Positions 1 to 8,242 are shown, counted from the first letter of the stretch. The stretch: 34,084 bases of DNA from Puniceicoccaceae bacterium (GCA_007692545.1 REBV01000216.1:1-34084); one strand, 5' to 3'. Notes: generated by a model from the sequence alone, not told the origin. Numbers and translations: made by a program.

Positions 1-1387
1 TTGCATTGCGGGCACTCTTTTGAATGGCATCGCCCGCCCCGGGATCGATATCGGCGAGGAGATTTTCAAAGACCATACCGAGCAACTCGGGATCGAGGGC
101 GACTTCCTCTTCCAGCGAGGTGTTTTCCTCGATGGTGAATTTGTATTGGGCGAAAATGCGGTTAAGACCCTTGGTTTTCACCAGTCCACCGGCGGCGCGT
201 CCGCGCTGGACTTCAATTGATTCGGCGTAGAAAAGTTCGTTCGGGATGGAGAAGACACCTTCCTCGGAGCGGTTGTTGGCGTTGTCGCCCTCGTCGCGCT
301 CGAAGAGGGCGGCATTGATGTAGGGCACCCGGTCGAAGAGCGAGCGGTCGAAGTCCTCATGCAGGGCGTCCGGGCTGAACCATTCCACCGAGGCGCGGTT
401 GCGCTCGCCGATGGGGCGGTGGAGGGCGTTGAAGAAGAGGTTTTGCAGGATGGCGCGGTAGTAGCTGCTGCTTTGCTGGAAGAGTTCGAGATTGAGCTCG
501 GCGGCATCGCTGTCCTGCACCAGGGGGTAAGCGCGGCCACGATAGTCGCGCAGCTCCAGGAGTTCCGCCGGGATCAGGCCGCGTTCCTTGAGGAACCAGC
601 AAAACATGAGGCGGCAGATCAGGCGCACGGTGAAGTCTTTGACATGGGCTTCGGCATTGTCGCCGAAATGGGCGGGGCACTCCGGCAGGCGAATCTTTCC
701 GATAGCATGCTGATACCAGGCGGCGACTTCCTTGTAGAAATCTTCGTTGAGGACGCGGTTGTCGAAAACGCGCTGCCATCTCTTGTGAAGTTCACGAAAG
801 TTTCTTGGGCGATCATTGCCACGATCCGGGACAACCAGTTGAAGCAGGAAACGTTTGTGGGCGGCATGAGGTTGCTCCGGGTGCACGTCTTTCAGGAGCG
901 AAACCTTGCCCGGCTTCTCGCCCTCGCGCCACTGCTGGCGATAGGCCGAGCGTTCGCAGGAAGCGAGGGAGATGCAGGTCTGATCGTGGTCGTATTTGTA
1001 AACCACGATGACGGGGGCGGCTTTGAAGGCGCGGTTGAAATCGCGTGTCAGGTTGGAGAGGTCGGTGCGGGTGGCGTGGGCATCGCCCAGATCGACAGCC
1101 AGAATAAAGAGGCCTTCATAGTCCGGACCGATTGAGGCTTCCACGGTCTCCAGGTCGTCGGCTGGCAGGTCGTGGCCGAAGGTGCCGTCTTCGACGCGAC
1201 CCACCAGGTAGATGCTCTGGATGATGCCGTGGGCATCCTTGAGCCCATCGCGGAAGAAGCGCTGGGGGCTGAGTGCCGCATCGGCCAGCGGGCTGAGGGG
1301 GATGTGCAGGGTCTCTTTGAACAGGCTACGGGCGGCTTGCAGCAGCGGTTCGTTGGAGAATTTGAGAAGTGCGGATTCGAGGGACAT
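1..1387 (-). CDS. Eco57I/type IIG-like DNA adenine methylase, N-terminal part (runs off the left edge)
   Basis: The minus strand is open from an ATG at 1387 (MSLESALLKF) to the window edge, about 462 codons. The ORF track misses it because its stop lies outside. The N-terminal part carries FILAVDLGDAHATRTDLSNL and, further on, VSLLKDVHPEQPHAAHKRF. Then come RLICRLMFCWFLKERGLIP and, at the edge, ELLGMVFENLLADIDPGAGD. In long Eco57I-family restriction-modification methylases the last block directly precedes the TGSFYTPR and NPPY catalytic motifs. Those motifs lie outside, so catalysis is inferred from the family. The gene starts 20 bp after the stop of the PLD-SNF2 helicase gene, so the two probably form one operon and one anti-phage or restriction system. 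It could instead be the methylase of a DISARM- or Hma-like locus; the left neighbours would decide. Confidence 0.75.
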   Translation of the reverse strand, partial: MSLESALLKFSNEPLLQAARSLFKETLHIPLSPLADAALSPQRFFRDGLKDAHGIIQSIYLVGRVEDGTFGHDLPADDLETVEASIGPDYEGLFILAVDLGDAHATRTDLSNLTRDFNRAFKAAPVIVVYKYDHDQTCISLASCERSAYRQQWREGEKPGKVSLLKDVHPEQPHAAHKRFLLQLVVPDRGNDRPRNFRELHKRWQRVFDNRVLNEDFYKEVAAWYQHAIGKIRLPECPAHFGDNAEAHVKDFTVRLICRLMFCWFLKERGLIPAELLELRDYRGRAYPLVQDSDAAELNLELFQQSSSYYRAILQNLFFNALHRPIGERNRASVEWFSPDALHEDFDRSLFDRVPYINAALFERDEGDNANNRSEEGVFSIPNELFYAESIEVQRGRAAGGLVKTKGLNRIFAQYKFTIEENTSLEEEVALDPELLGMVFENLLADIDPGAGDAIQKSARNA

Positions 1388-1407
1388 GGGTCAATGCGGT
1401 TGCTGAA

Positions 1408-4400
1408 TTATTTGCTGACGGTAAACCAGAGGATGAGGTCGCAGTTTTCCGGGTCGTATTGGGCTTCGAGGGAGTTTCGATCCGCGACCTGCGACTGGGT
1501 GGCGAGGTCGCCGCCCTGGATGCCGCTGATGAGATCGTCGAGGGCGTCACCCTCTGAGAAGGACCGCAGCCAAGTTTTGATCGATTGGGAACAGGCGTCG
1601 ATGGCCTGACTGTCGTTCTGGTCGATGGCTTGCGGGACAAAACGCGCTTCGCTCCGGTGATCGGAGAGAAACTTGAGCACCTCCCCGGGCTTGTCGAAGA
1701 TGGCTTGTCCGCGCTGGTCGATGTAAACCAAGTTGTGCCGATGGTAAGGCGTCTTGCTGCCGTTCTTGCGGGAGGGGTAACCCAGCAGGGCCACGATGCC
1801 GTCGGCACTGCCGTCCTGTGCTGTTTTGAAGCCGGTGTAGATCCCGAGCGGCATGGCTTCATAGAGCTTTTGGTCCTGGCTAAGCTCTTTGAGCAGATCC
1901 TGGCGGAAGATTTCCAAAGACAAATCCGAGAAATTAAGGCTCCGGCTCTGGTCTTCCAGTTCTTCCCAGGAGCTTTCGAGGTGTTCCAGCATACGTGCTT
2001 CCTGTTGCTCTTGGAAGGTTTCATCCTCAAGCCGCTCTTGCACCCGGTCGGTGATACCGGGCACTTCAGAGCCGGTGGTGGCAATGGCGATGGCGCGGTC
2101 TTCGACGCGTTTTTGCAGGCCGAGGTAGTCGTTGACCGATGCACTTGGCCAGAAGTTGATGCCGCGGACAGTATCGTTGGGTGAGCCGATGCGGTCGATA
2201 CGACCGAGGCGCTGGATTACCCGCACCGGATTCCAGTGGATGTCGTAGTTAATGACGGTGTCGCAGTCCTGTAAATTTTGACCTTCGCTGAGGCAGTCCG
2301 TGGCAATGACAATCTCGATGGGCTGGTCCAGCAGCTCGGCGACGCGTTCGTTGCGGGAACGCACCCAATCGCTCCATTGGTGATAACTGGACCAGTTGGA
2401 GGACTTCGCCTCAAAATCGGGCCAGTCCCGCTCCATGTAGAGCTTGGTGAACGGGCAGAAGCGTTCGAGCACGGGCTCGAAGTTCTTGACCACGGTATGC
2501 GGGGTCTCGGAGCAGCGTGCACCGTCGCCACTGATGCAGGCCATTTTCCCGTAGCCCCGGTGCCGGAGCTGATCGAAGAGGTAATTCGCGGTGTCGGTGT
2601 AGCTGGTAAAGAGCAGGAGTCGACGCTGCTCGGAGGGTTTGTCCGAATGAAGTTGCTCGTTAAGCAGGCCCATCAGGCGGTCCAGTTTCGCATCGGCGCT
2701 GGATTGCTCCTGTTCTTTGGCAATTTGGGCTTCGTAGTGGTCGAGGGTCTTGATGAGGCGTTCAAGCTGCCGGACATCGTCTTCGAGGTGTGCCCTGAAG
2801 GTATCGAAGTTTCCGGCCGCTGCGATTTCAGACAGGCGGATTTCCCGTTTGCCCAGCGGGATGTCCAGCGCCTCCTCATCCTTTGTGATTTGTGCCAGAT
2901 CGCCGCTGAGTTTTGCGTCCTCTTTGTGAGTTGCGTATTTTTCTGCGGCGGTGAGTGCAGTTTGGTGGACTATTTGAACGACCTTGAGTGTGCTATGGAA
3001 AGCCGACCAGGAAGACTCCAGCCGTTTGACCAACAATTTGTTGAGCATGACGACAAGGAATTGATCGCGCAGTGCTTCGTTTTCGAGAACGTTGTCCGAC
3101 TTGTCCTGTTTCTCGCTGTAAACGGCTGGTTTGTAGGCGGCGAAGAAGTTTGGGAGTGCCGCCAGGATGTCTTCGAAGCGCTTGAAGCTATCTATATTGA
3201 GGGAATCAAGATATTCATTTTGCGGAGGCTGCATCTCGGGGAAGGTCAACGTGTCCGTGAGTCCTTTGATGTGCCGCCGGGTGCGGGCAACGACCAGGCG
3301 GTCAATCAGGCGAATCACCTCGTCCGGTAACTTCTGCAACAGGCTCCGGATGTTGCGGTCGGGATCCTCGCTCCACCGCTTGAACTCCTTGCTGGCCGTG
3401 CGAAACTTGTTTTCGATGCTATCGACCAGTATGCCCTTGGCATCGGCAAAGCCATCGTCCTGATCTTTGACGATCAGTGAAAACTGGTTCCTCAGGTCGC
3501 GGAAGTCGTTGTTGATCGGCGTTGCTGACAACAGAAGCACTTTGACGTCTTTGTTCTTTTTTAATAGCTCCTCAACCAAGTATTGGTAGCGGCCTGACTT
3601 GCGGTTGCGCAGGTTGTGGCTCTCATCGATGACAATCAACTTCGGCGTGTCGCTTTGGAAATAGGTATCCAGTCGCCTCCCGTCAGTGTGGTTGGTTTCG
3701 ATCCGGTTGTCCTGCAGGTCGGTATGGTAGCGGATGGTGTAATCCAACTTGTCTGCATCGAAAATTGAACCGTTGTCTTTGAGGTAGCGTCTCCAGTTAT
3801 TCGATAGCTTCTTGGGGCATAGCAGAATGCTGCGGTAACCTTTATACTCGTAGTATTTGATGACGGCCAGGGCACTCCAGGTTTTACCCAGGCCGACGGC
3901 ATCTGCGAGCACGGCACCGTCGTAATCTTCGATCTTCTTGATCAGACTGAGCACACCCTTTTGCTGAAACTCGTAGAGCGATTTATAGATCTTTGTGTGC
4001 TTCAGGTGCCCGATGCGTTGCTGTAAACCGGCATCGGCCTCCAAATCGACCAGTTGATCGCGGAATAACTCAAACAGGGTTTTATAGTAGAGTTCGTGTG
4101 GCGTGTATTTGCGAAAAATGGACTCGATCTGTTCGATCAGGTATTTCTTGAAAGGGACGCGCTTACCGTCGACGGTCTTGTATGCATGGGTCTGGTCCCG
4201 CTGCCAGAGGTCATCGAACCAGCGGCAAATCTCCTCGTAGTCGGCGGCAGTACCCTGGCCGATGACGTTTAACTCAATGTTGGACGTGTGCTGCATACCC
4301 AGACCTGCTTCCGTCAGATTGGAACTGCCGCTGACGAAGTAGCACAGGGGTTTGCTGGGTGCGCGGAACAGCGTGGTTTTGGCGTGGCAGAAATTAGGCT

Positions 4401-4716
4401 CCACCGTGTGGACTTTGACTTTCTCCTGCTTGAGGAAGGCCACAGCCTCCTGGGCGACTTGGTTCAAGCGGAGCGCAGCATCCACGGTAATCGTCTCTGT
4501 TAGGAGATTGATAGGTTTTTCCCTATCCTGATCATTGCAGACGATGTCGCCTAAAACGAAGCGAAAGTCCGAAATCTTATCGTTCAGCTTCCGAGAGATG
4601 AATGAGAGGATGCCGACCGTGAAGTAGCCGCTGGTACAATCCAGCTTTCCCGTGCCGGTCTGCTCTTCGATCCATGAGGCAACACTTTTTTCTTTGGTTG
4701 AGTTATCGTAGAGCAT
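1408..4716 (-). CDS. PLD-nuclease/SNF2 helicase fusion protein
   Basis: The protein has 1102 residues. Residues 1-180 resemble a phospholipase-D-like nuclease: HAKTTLF near 111 supplies the HxK half-site and GSSNLTEAGL with a later NIELNV completes the fold. A superfamily 2 helicase follows. Motif I is ADAVGLGKT near 271-279, motif II is VIDESHNLRN near 362, motif III is LLLSATPINN, and the C-terminal half ends in GRIDRIG of motif VI. One HKD motif per chain implies that the nuclease works as a dimer, as is usual for the family. The gene begins the operon and is followed after 20 bp by the methylase. The likely role is translocation on foreign DNA coupled to cleavage. DISARM separates PLD (drmC) and SNF2 (drmD) into two genes, so the fusion is related in parts but is not classical DISARM. 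The ATG at 4716 has only a weak upstream GGA as ribosome site. Confidence 0.85.
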   Translation of the reverse strand: MLYDNSTKEKSVASWIEEQTGTGKLDCTSGYFTVGILSFISRKLNDKISDFRFVLGDIVCNDQDREKPINLLTETITVDAALRLNQVAQEAVAFLKQEKVKVHTVEPNFCHAKTTLFRAPSKPLCYFVSGSSNLTEAGLGMQHTSNIELNVIGQGTAADYEEICRWFDDLWQRDQTHAYKTVDGKRVPFKKYLIEQIESIFRKYTPHELYYKTLFELFRDQLVDLEADAGLQQRIGHLKHTKIYKSLYEFQQKGVLSLIKKIEDYDGAVLADAVGLGKTWSALAVIKYYEYKGYRSILLCPKKLSNNWRRYLKDNGSIFDADKLDYTIRYHTDLQDNRIETNHTDGRRLDTYFQSDTPKLIVIDESHNLRNRKSGRYQYLVEELLKKNKDVKVLLLSATPINNDFRDLRNQFSLIVKDQDDGFADAKGILVDSIENKFRTASKEFKRWSEDPDRNIRSLLQKLPDEVIRLIDRLVVARTRRHIKGLTDTLTFPEMQPPQNEYLDSLNIDSFKRFEDILAALPNFFAAYKPAVYSEKQDKSDNVLENEALRDQFLVVMLNKLLVKRLESSWSAFHSTLKVVQIVHQTALTAAEKYATHKEDAKLSGDLAQITKDEEALDIPLGKREIRLSEIAAAGNFDTFRAHLEDDVRQLERLIKTLDHYEAQIAKEQEQSSADAKLDRLMGLLNEQLHSDKPSEQRRLLLFTSYTDTANYLFDQLRHRGYGKMACISGDGARCSETPHTVVKNFEPVLERFCPFTKLYMERDWPDFEAKSSNWSSYHQWSDWVRSRNERVAELLDQPIEIVIATDCLSEGQNLQDCDTVINYDIHWNPVRVIQRLGRIDRIGSPNDTVRGINFWPSASVNDYLGLQKRVEDRAIAIATTGSEVPGITDRVQERLEDETFQEQQEARMLEHLESSWEELEDQSRSLNFSDLSLEIFRQDLLKELSQDQKLYEAMPLGIYTGFKTAQDGSADGIVALLGYPSRKNGSKTPYHRHNLVYIDQRGQAIFDKPGEVLKFLSDHRSEARFVPQAIDQNDSQAIDACSQSIKTWLRSFSEGDALDDLISGIQGGDLATQSQVADRNSLEAQYDPENCDLILWFTVSK

Positions 4717-4827
4717 TATAATTTTTCCAAATTCGTCGTCTCATAGGTCGTCGCGTGTCTGTTTGCAGTTCGTGCAGTGGGTATCCGCTGTTTGCAGCAT
4801 CAGATAAGACTTCCAACCTGACCGGTT

Positions 4828-4856
4828 TCACCCTGCCGATCTTATCGGCAGGGTGA
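4828..4856. repeat. Perfect 13-bp inverted repeat with a 3-base loop
   Basis: TCACCCTGCCGAT, then CTT, then ATCGGCAGGGTGA. Two more pairs follow on each side after one mismatch. It lies about 110 bp upstream of the PLD-SNF2 helicase start. There is no T-run on either side, so it is a poor intrinsic terminator. It could be a REP-like element, an operator, or an RNA hairpin in the leader of the operon. No second copy was found in this window. Confidence 0.6.
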
Positions 4857-5100
4857 GACATTTGTGTGACTCGCAGGGAGGCGAGGGCATTTCTGCCGGA
4901 GGAGCTAAGAATGTCGTAATACGGCATGAATGTGCAGCATAAGGCGAGAAAGACTGAAAGGTCACGAATTATCTGGTTATTGCCCTGCCTTAATTTAGCA
5001 TTTTCAGAGCGAACATCTTGTTCCTAGTGGCTATTTTTTTGGCATGTGGCCTCGTAAACTGGCAGTCGAGGTAAATCCCCTGAATCTGGAGCAGCTAAGG

Positions 5101-5247
5101 CTAGCGACTGATACAGGTTTCAAGGAGGCTGAATACACGCGGGGCACCTGAATAGCATTGGCAGGCGGCATCCGGTGAGTAGTTCTGTATCAGGGCGTCG
5201 AGTTCCGGTTCGGTGGGCAGGCGCTCGCAAGCGAGCACGCCACGAAA
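5101..5247 (-). pseudogene. Short gene-tail remnant of unknown family
   Basis: Minus-strand codons from 5247 to the TAG at 5101 read through the palindromic repeat into LPTEPELDALIQNYSPDAAC and end TCISR. The frame has no start codon and is closed upstream by TAG at 5248-5250. The amino-acid pattern looks protein-like but matches no family I recognise. It may be the decayed end of a gene displaced when the neighbouring toxin-antitoxin pair arrived, or it may be chance. Confidence 0.25.
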
Positions 5248-5255
5248 CTACAGCC
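5220..5255. repeat. 36-bp palindromic intergenic repeat, copy 1
   Basis: GGCGCTCGCAAGCGAGCACG, then CCACGAAACTACAGCC. It contains the hairpin GCTCGC-AA-GCGAGC. It matches 7237-7272 at 35 of 36 positions, both copies in the same orientation and both just downstream of minus-strand stop codons (66 bp after the PIN toxin gene here). It is likely a REP-like extragenic element and possibly an mRNA 3'-end hairpin. Confidence 0.7.
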
Positions 5256-5321
5256 CCTCGGCTCCAGGCGGACCTGATCGGGATTTGCTTTTCGGCGGCA
5301 CTAGCTGCCGGGATTGGAAGT

Positions 5322-5759
5322 TCAGAGCTTGGCCACCTTTAAGCCTGCGGCTTTGGCGAGTTTGATTTGGCGGGTGTCGAAGCTGAGGAAGCGCTCGCAA
5401 CCGAGGGTGACGGCCATGGCGACATGAAGAATGTCGAGACTGCGGTTGCCCAGCTTTTCGCTGTGCTGTGCGCTTAGGCGTTCGGTCTCGATCAGGACAT
5501 TGCTTTGTGCGAGTTCCACGTTTTTAAAAATGCCTGCACTCAGGTCGGATAGAAGTAAGTTGAGCGAGTGGTCCCGTTGGGTGGCGGTAATTTCTTTTCT
5601 GAAGACGCGGAGGCGCAGGGCGTTGCGGAACTCCACTTGGTTGAGCCATGAAAAGGAGATAGGCACGTTTTGCCTGTCCATGAATTTTGCGGCGCGTTCG
5701 CTATTCGCATCCGGTGCGTAGAGCGAGCAAATGAAGCCGGTGTCCGCATAATCATTCAT
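5322..5759 (-). CDS. PIN-domain toxin (VapC-type ribonuclease)
   Basis: The 145-residue protein has PIN family size. The conserved acidic residues are visible: the Asp in YADTGF near the N-terminus, the Glu in NQVEFRNAL, the Asp in SLDILHVA and the Asp in FLSFDTRQ near the C-terminus. In this family these bind metal and cleave tRNA or rRNA. Its ATG overlaps the stop of the upstream antitoxin gene by 4 bp (ATGA), the usual coupled arrangement. The pair sits in a region with relics on both sides (a DUF4143 tail and a gene-end remnant), so it was probably acquired as a cassette. The RNA target cannot be read from the sequence. Confidence 0.88.
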   Translation of the reverse strand: MNDYADTGFICSLYAPDANSERAAKFMDRQNVPISFSWLNQVEFRNALRLRVFRKEITATQRDHSLNLLLSDLSAGIFKNVELAQSNVLIETERLSAQHSEKLGNRSLDILHVAMAVTLGCERFLSFDTRQIKLAKAAGLKVAKL

Positions 5760-6001
5760 CGCTCACCCCGCTCTTCGGAGAGCAGTTCGGTGGCCGTTTT
5801 GGGTAGTATTTGGTCACCGTAAATGGCGCGGAGGCGCTTTCTGAAATCAGGGCGTGGTCCACTCTTTTTATTGGATGCCATCGGCTGCAAGACGGCAATC
5901 GGCTGGTTTCGGCGGCGGATTTCGACCGATTCACCGAGGGCGATGCGCTCCATCAGTGCCCCAGTCTCGTGTTTGAGGCTACGTATGTTGACTGATTTCA
6001 T
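5756..6001 (-). CDS. Phd/YefM-type antitoxin of the PIN toxin
   Basis: The protein has 81 residues. MKSVNIRSLKHETGALMERI and GESVEIRRRNQPIAVLQP match the Phd/YefM fold, with an N-terminal DNA-binding part and a C-terminal tail that wraps the toxin. The tail here is basic and short. The gene precedes the toxin gene and overlaps it by 4 bp. Immediately upstream of the start is the 11-bp palindrome ATGTAATACAT, a plausible site for the autorepression typical of such antitoxins. Confidence 0.85.
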   Translation of the reverse strand: MKSVNIRSLKHETGALMERIALGESVEIRRRNQPIAVLQPMASNKKSGPRPDFRKRLRAIYGDQILPKTATELLSEERGER

Positions 6002-6012
6002 ATGTAATACAT
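6002..6012. promoter_or_regulatory. Candidate operator of the VapBC-type pair
   Basis: ATGTA-A-TACAT abuts the antitoxin start codon in an AT-rich stretch. Phd/YefM antitoxins repress their own operon at short palindromes in this position. The assignment is by location and symmetry only. Confidence 0.35.
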
Positions 6013-6050
6013 TTATGTGTCACAAATGCACGACTGTCAATATCGGTTGA

Positions 6051-6272
6051 GTGAGAATTGACCTGGTCGTCAAGATGCCCGCTTCGGAAACCTGGGCCAT
6101 CGAAATCAAGCACGGAACCGCACCGAAACCTGGTAAGCACTACAGTGAGACTTGCGATGATGTGGGAGCCGACCGAAAATACATCGTGTATGGGGGGGAT
6201 GACGTGTTCCCGCTCGGTCGCGGTGTCACCATGATTTTCCTGCAAAAACTGATGCAATTAATAACTGCCTGA
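6051..6272 (+). pseudogene. C-terminal relic of an AAA ATPase with DUF4143
   Basis: Reading from 6051, RIDLVVKMPASETWAIEIK, then APKPGKHYSETCDDVGADRK and YIVYGGDDVFPLGRGV match the end of the DUF4143 domain of about 400-residue ATPases. There the block follows the TRDG-x-EIDLV motif. Only the last 73 codons remain. The frame is closed by TGA directly before 6051, and the upstream DNA is the divergent toxin-antitoxin promoter. The ATPase gene therefore appears to have been truncated, plausibly when the VapBC cassette was inserted. It is very unlikely to be functional. Confidence 0.7.
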
Positions 6273-6402
6273 GGAGGCCCCAACTGGCCAGCTTTTGGGC
6301 GGAGCGGGTGCCGCCTGCTTTAACATCGAAGGGCGAGGGGATCCAGCCTAGCACGGGCATGCCGATTTGGGCCCTGAGACGACGACAGAGGTCTGCTCCG
6401 TT

Positions 6403-6426
6403 GGCTGGGTGGCTGGGTGGCTGGGT
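6403..6426. repeat. Tandem repeat GGCTGGGT x3
   Basis: Three exact copies of the 8-base unit GGCTGGGT lie in tandem, followed by a partial copy. They sit between the DUF4143 relic and the DUF2934 gene, in a stretch where a long minus-strand frame without a start codon is also open (it includes GMPVLGWIPSPFDVKAGGTR). Because the unit is not a multiple of three, copy-number change would shift that frame. Whether the frame is a decayed gene is unclear. Confidence 0.5.
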
Positions 6427-6521
6427 GGCGTTGGTTTCTGCGGTGACCGTTGCGGTTGTCGCGCTTTGTTGGGTCGCTTCGGTGTTGGTCGCAGATTGGG
6501 CCGGATTCTGTTTGCGGAACT

Positions 6522-6767
6522 TTAGTGAGCACCCTGGAGCCTGCCTGCCTCTGTATTCACCTCAATTTCCGCTTCGGCCATCAACCAGTGATACACATCA
6601 AATCCATCGTGGCAGCCTTGATTGAGATACATGAAATAAGCTCTTTGAGACACTTCATCTTCAGGAGATGTGACCGCAGGAACGATCGGCTTGAGTGGGG
6701 GCGTGGACGGTCTTGATTCGCGGGCGGCGCTTTGTTTTTTGGGTCGGGCTGGCTTTTTTAGTTTCAT
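6522..6767 (-). CDS. Small DUF2934-domain protein
   Basis: The 81-residue protein has a basic Lys/Ala/Pro-rich N-terminal tail (KLKKPARPKK). It is followed by EDEVSQRAYFMYLNQGCHDG and DVYHWLMAEAEIE, which matches the short DUF2934 motif (RAY-x-x-Y-x-x-x-G, then W-x-x-AE). The family is common in Verrucomicrobiota and Proteobacteria and has no known reaction. The start follows AGGAG by only two bases. The gene stands alone, with 500 bp of non-coding DNA upstream. Confidence 0.75.
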   Translation of the reverse strand: MKLKKPARPKKQSAARESRPSTPPLKPIVPAVTSPEDEVSQRAYFMYLNQGCHDGFDVYHWLMAEAEIEVNTEAGRLQGAH

Positions 6768-7236
6768 GCTCCTGATTTTATCCGAAAAAGTGGCTTAGTG
6801 CTATGGGGTGTAGCCCCACTGACGATGATATCCACGACGGTTGCACCCGGCTACTTTGAATGATTTTCCCCAGAGTAGATTTACCTCCGTTTTGACCAGA
6901 AATCAGAGACTTTTATGCGATTTTTATGGGCGTCTTAAAAATCCCAAATTTCTCTCTTTTTTGGAGTTCAACTCCTGATATGTATAGATTATATTGTGCC
7001 CATGATTAAGCGGATGATAGAGACGGAGTTTAAAACTCTGCTACAAGTGTTTTAATGTCATTCATTGCAAACGTCGGGTTTAGACTCTTAAGAAAGCTTA
7101 CGCGGGACGATTGCTGAAGCTGCATGCTGCGAAAGAAAACATTACAATAGTTTCGATTTTCAGCAAGGATGAATCGAAAAACTGCCAACCGCTGCGGTCA
7201 AGGGCATAACTGCTTGCGAAGACTGGGGGCTCCGTC
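6768..7236. other. AT-richer intergenic region without a recognised gene
   Basis: About 470 bases have no supported coding frame. They contain the presumed promoter of the DUF2934 gene, the palindrome GGAGTT-C-AACTCC at 6963-6975, and a weak hairpin TTTCGATT...AATCGAAA near 7152-7180 beyond the end of the metallophosphatase gene. No RNA gene was recognised. Confidence 0.4.
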
Positions 7237-7272
7237 GGCGCTCGCAAGCGAGCACGCCACGAAACTTCAGCC
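7237..7272. repeat. 36-bp palindromic intergenic repeat, copy 2
   Basis: It matches copy 1 at 5220-5255 at 35 of 36 positions and carries the same GCTCGC-AA-GCGAGC hairpin. It ends one base before the stop codon of the metallophosphatase gene on the minus strand, so it would form a hairpin at the 3' end of that mRNA. Confidence 0.7.
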
Positions 7273-7273
7273 T

Positions 7274-8242
7274 TCAGATCGAGGCATCGATGCTTTGGTT
7301 GGCGACAGATACGCCGCGCAGGCGGTTGGTGCGGGTAAATTCAAAATCCAGGCGTCCCAACACGACACCGCCGTGCCCGACTTGAGAGATGACCGTGGGT
7401 GCGTCGCCGGCTTTTTCCACAATTTCGGGCTCGTCCAGCAGCGTATGCGTGTGGCCGCCGATAATGAGGTCGATGCCGTGCACCTGATTGGCGACGATCT
7501 GGTCACTCACTTGTTCGGGATCGTCATAGCGGTAGCCGAGATGGCTGAGGCAGATCACCATATCGCAGTGGAAATCCTGCCGCAAGCGCTGTGTCATTTC
7601 CGAGGCGGTGGCGATTGCATCCCGATCCTGCACGCCCTGATGGAGGTGGGGCAGCACGAGGTTTTTGAAGGCAACGCCCAGCCCGAAAATACCGATACGC
7701 ACGCCGTCCACATGTTTAATAAGGTGTGGCCGGGTAAAGGCACCCATGGCTGGCGCACCGCTAAAGTCGTAGTTGGAGATGACGAATGGAAACCGGGCCT
7801 TGGGGGCGACTTCGACAAAGCCCTCTACTTTATTATCAAACTCATGGTTTCCGATGGTGGAGGCGTCGTAGCCCATCATGGACATCAGTTCGTAGTCGAG
7901 GGCACCCTCATAGAAATTAAAATACGGTGTGCCTTGAAACACATCACCGGCGTCGAGCAATAGGTTGTGCGGCTGTGCTTGTCTGATTTTTTTGATCAGC
8001 GCCGCCCGCCGCGCCGTGCCGCCCATGTTGGCATAGCGGCCCGAGCCATCTGGGAAAGGCTCGATCCGGGCGTGCGTGTCGTTGGTGTGCATGATGGTGA
8101 TGCGCTTCTGGCCCGAATCCAGCCTCCGCCCGTAGGCAGCAACTGGGCTCAGGCTCATCAGGCCCAGACCGAGACCGGCAGCGCTTACCTGCTTGATAAA
8201 TTGACGACGGGAGTGGGCCCTGATGAGAGCGGATGATTTCAT
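7274..8242 (-). CDS. Tat-exported 5'-nucleotidase-type metallophosphatase
   Basis: The 322-residue protein has a twin-arginine signal (HSRRQFIKQVSAAGLGLGLM) and is therefore exported folded. The metallophosphoesterase motifs are all present: IMHTNDTHARIEPF, LLDAGDVFQGTPY, IGNHEFDN, ICLSHLGY and IIGGHTHT. Together they supply the dinuclear metal site. The family hydrolyses nucleoside 5'-monophosphates or similar phosphoesters. The protein ends after the catalytic domain. The substrate-binding 5_nucleotid_C domain is encoded by the separate gene 63 bp upstream on the same strand. The two products probably act together in the periplasm or at the membrane. Confidence 0.9.
   Translation of the reverse strand: MKSSALIRAHSRRQFIKQVSAAGLGLGLMSLSPVAAYGRRLDSGQKRITIMHTNDTHARIEPFPDGSGRYANMGGTARRAALIKKIRQAQPHNLLLDAGDVFQGTPYFNFYEGALDYELMSMMGYDASTIGNHEFDNKVEGFVEVAPKARFPFVISNYDFSGAPAMGAFTRPHLIKHVDGVRIGIFGLGVAFKNLVLPHLHQGVQDRDAIATASEMTQRLRQDFHCDMVICLSHLGYRYDDPEQVSDQIVANQVHGIDLIIGGHTHTLLDEPEIVEKAGDAPTVISQVGHGGVVLGRLDFEFTRTNRLRGVSVANQSIDASI

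Larger units (their letters stand above)
4717..5321. other. Gene-poor scarred intergenic region
   Basis: These 605 bases hold no convincing intact gene. They contain the promoter side of the PLD-SNF2 operon, a perfect 13-bp-arm palindrome, a short gene-tail remnant and one copy of the 36-bp repeat, each listed separately. The 74-codon minus-strand ORF at 4703-4927 runs through the palindrome and overlaps the helicase start, and I do not count it as a gene. Confidence 0.5.

Noticed and set aside
359-1135. 258-codon plus-strand ORF
   Set aside because: It is the antisense of the methylase frame that runs off the left edge.
2278-3330. 350-codon plus-strand ORF
   Set aside because: It lies wholly opposite the PLD-SNF2 helicase, whose motifs are intact.
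4703-4927. 74-codon minus-strand ORF upstream of the helicase
   Set aside because: It reads through a palindrome, overlaps the helicase start and has no recognisable family; kept only as part of the intergenic note.
6227-6540. Open minus-strand frame with GMPVLGWIPSPFDVKAGGTR
   Set aside because: It has no start codon, overlaps the DUF4143 relic and matches no family I know; mentioned only with the tandem repeat.
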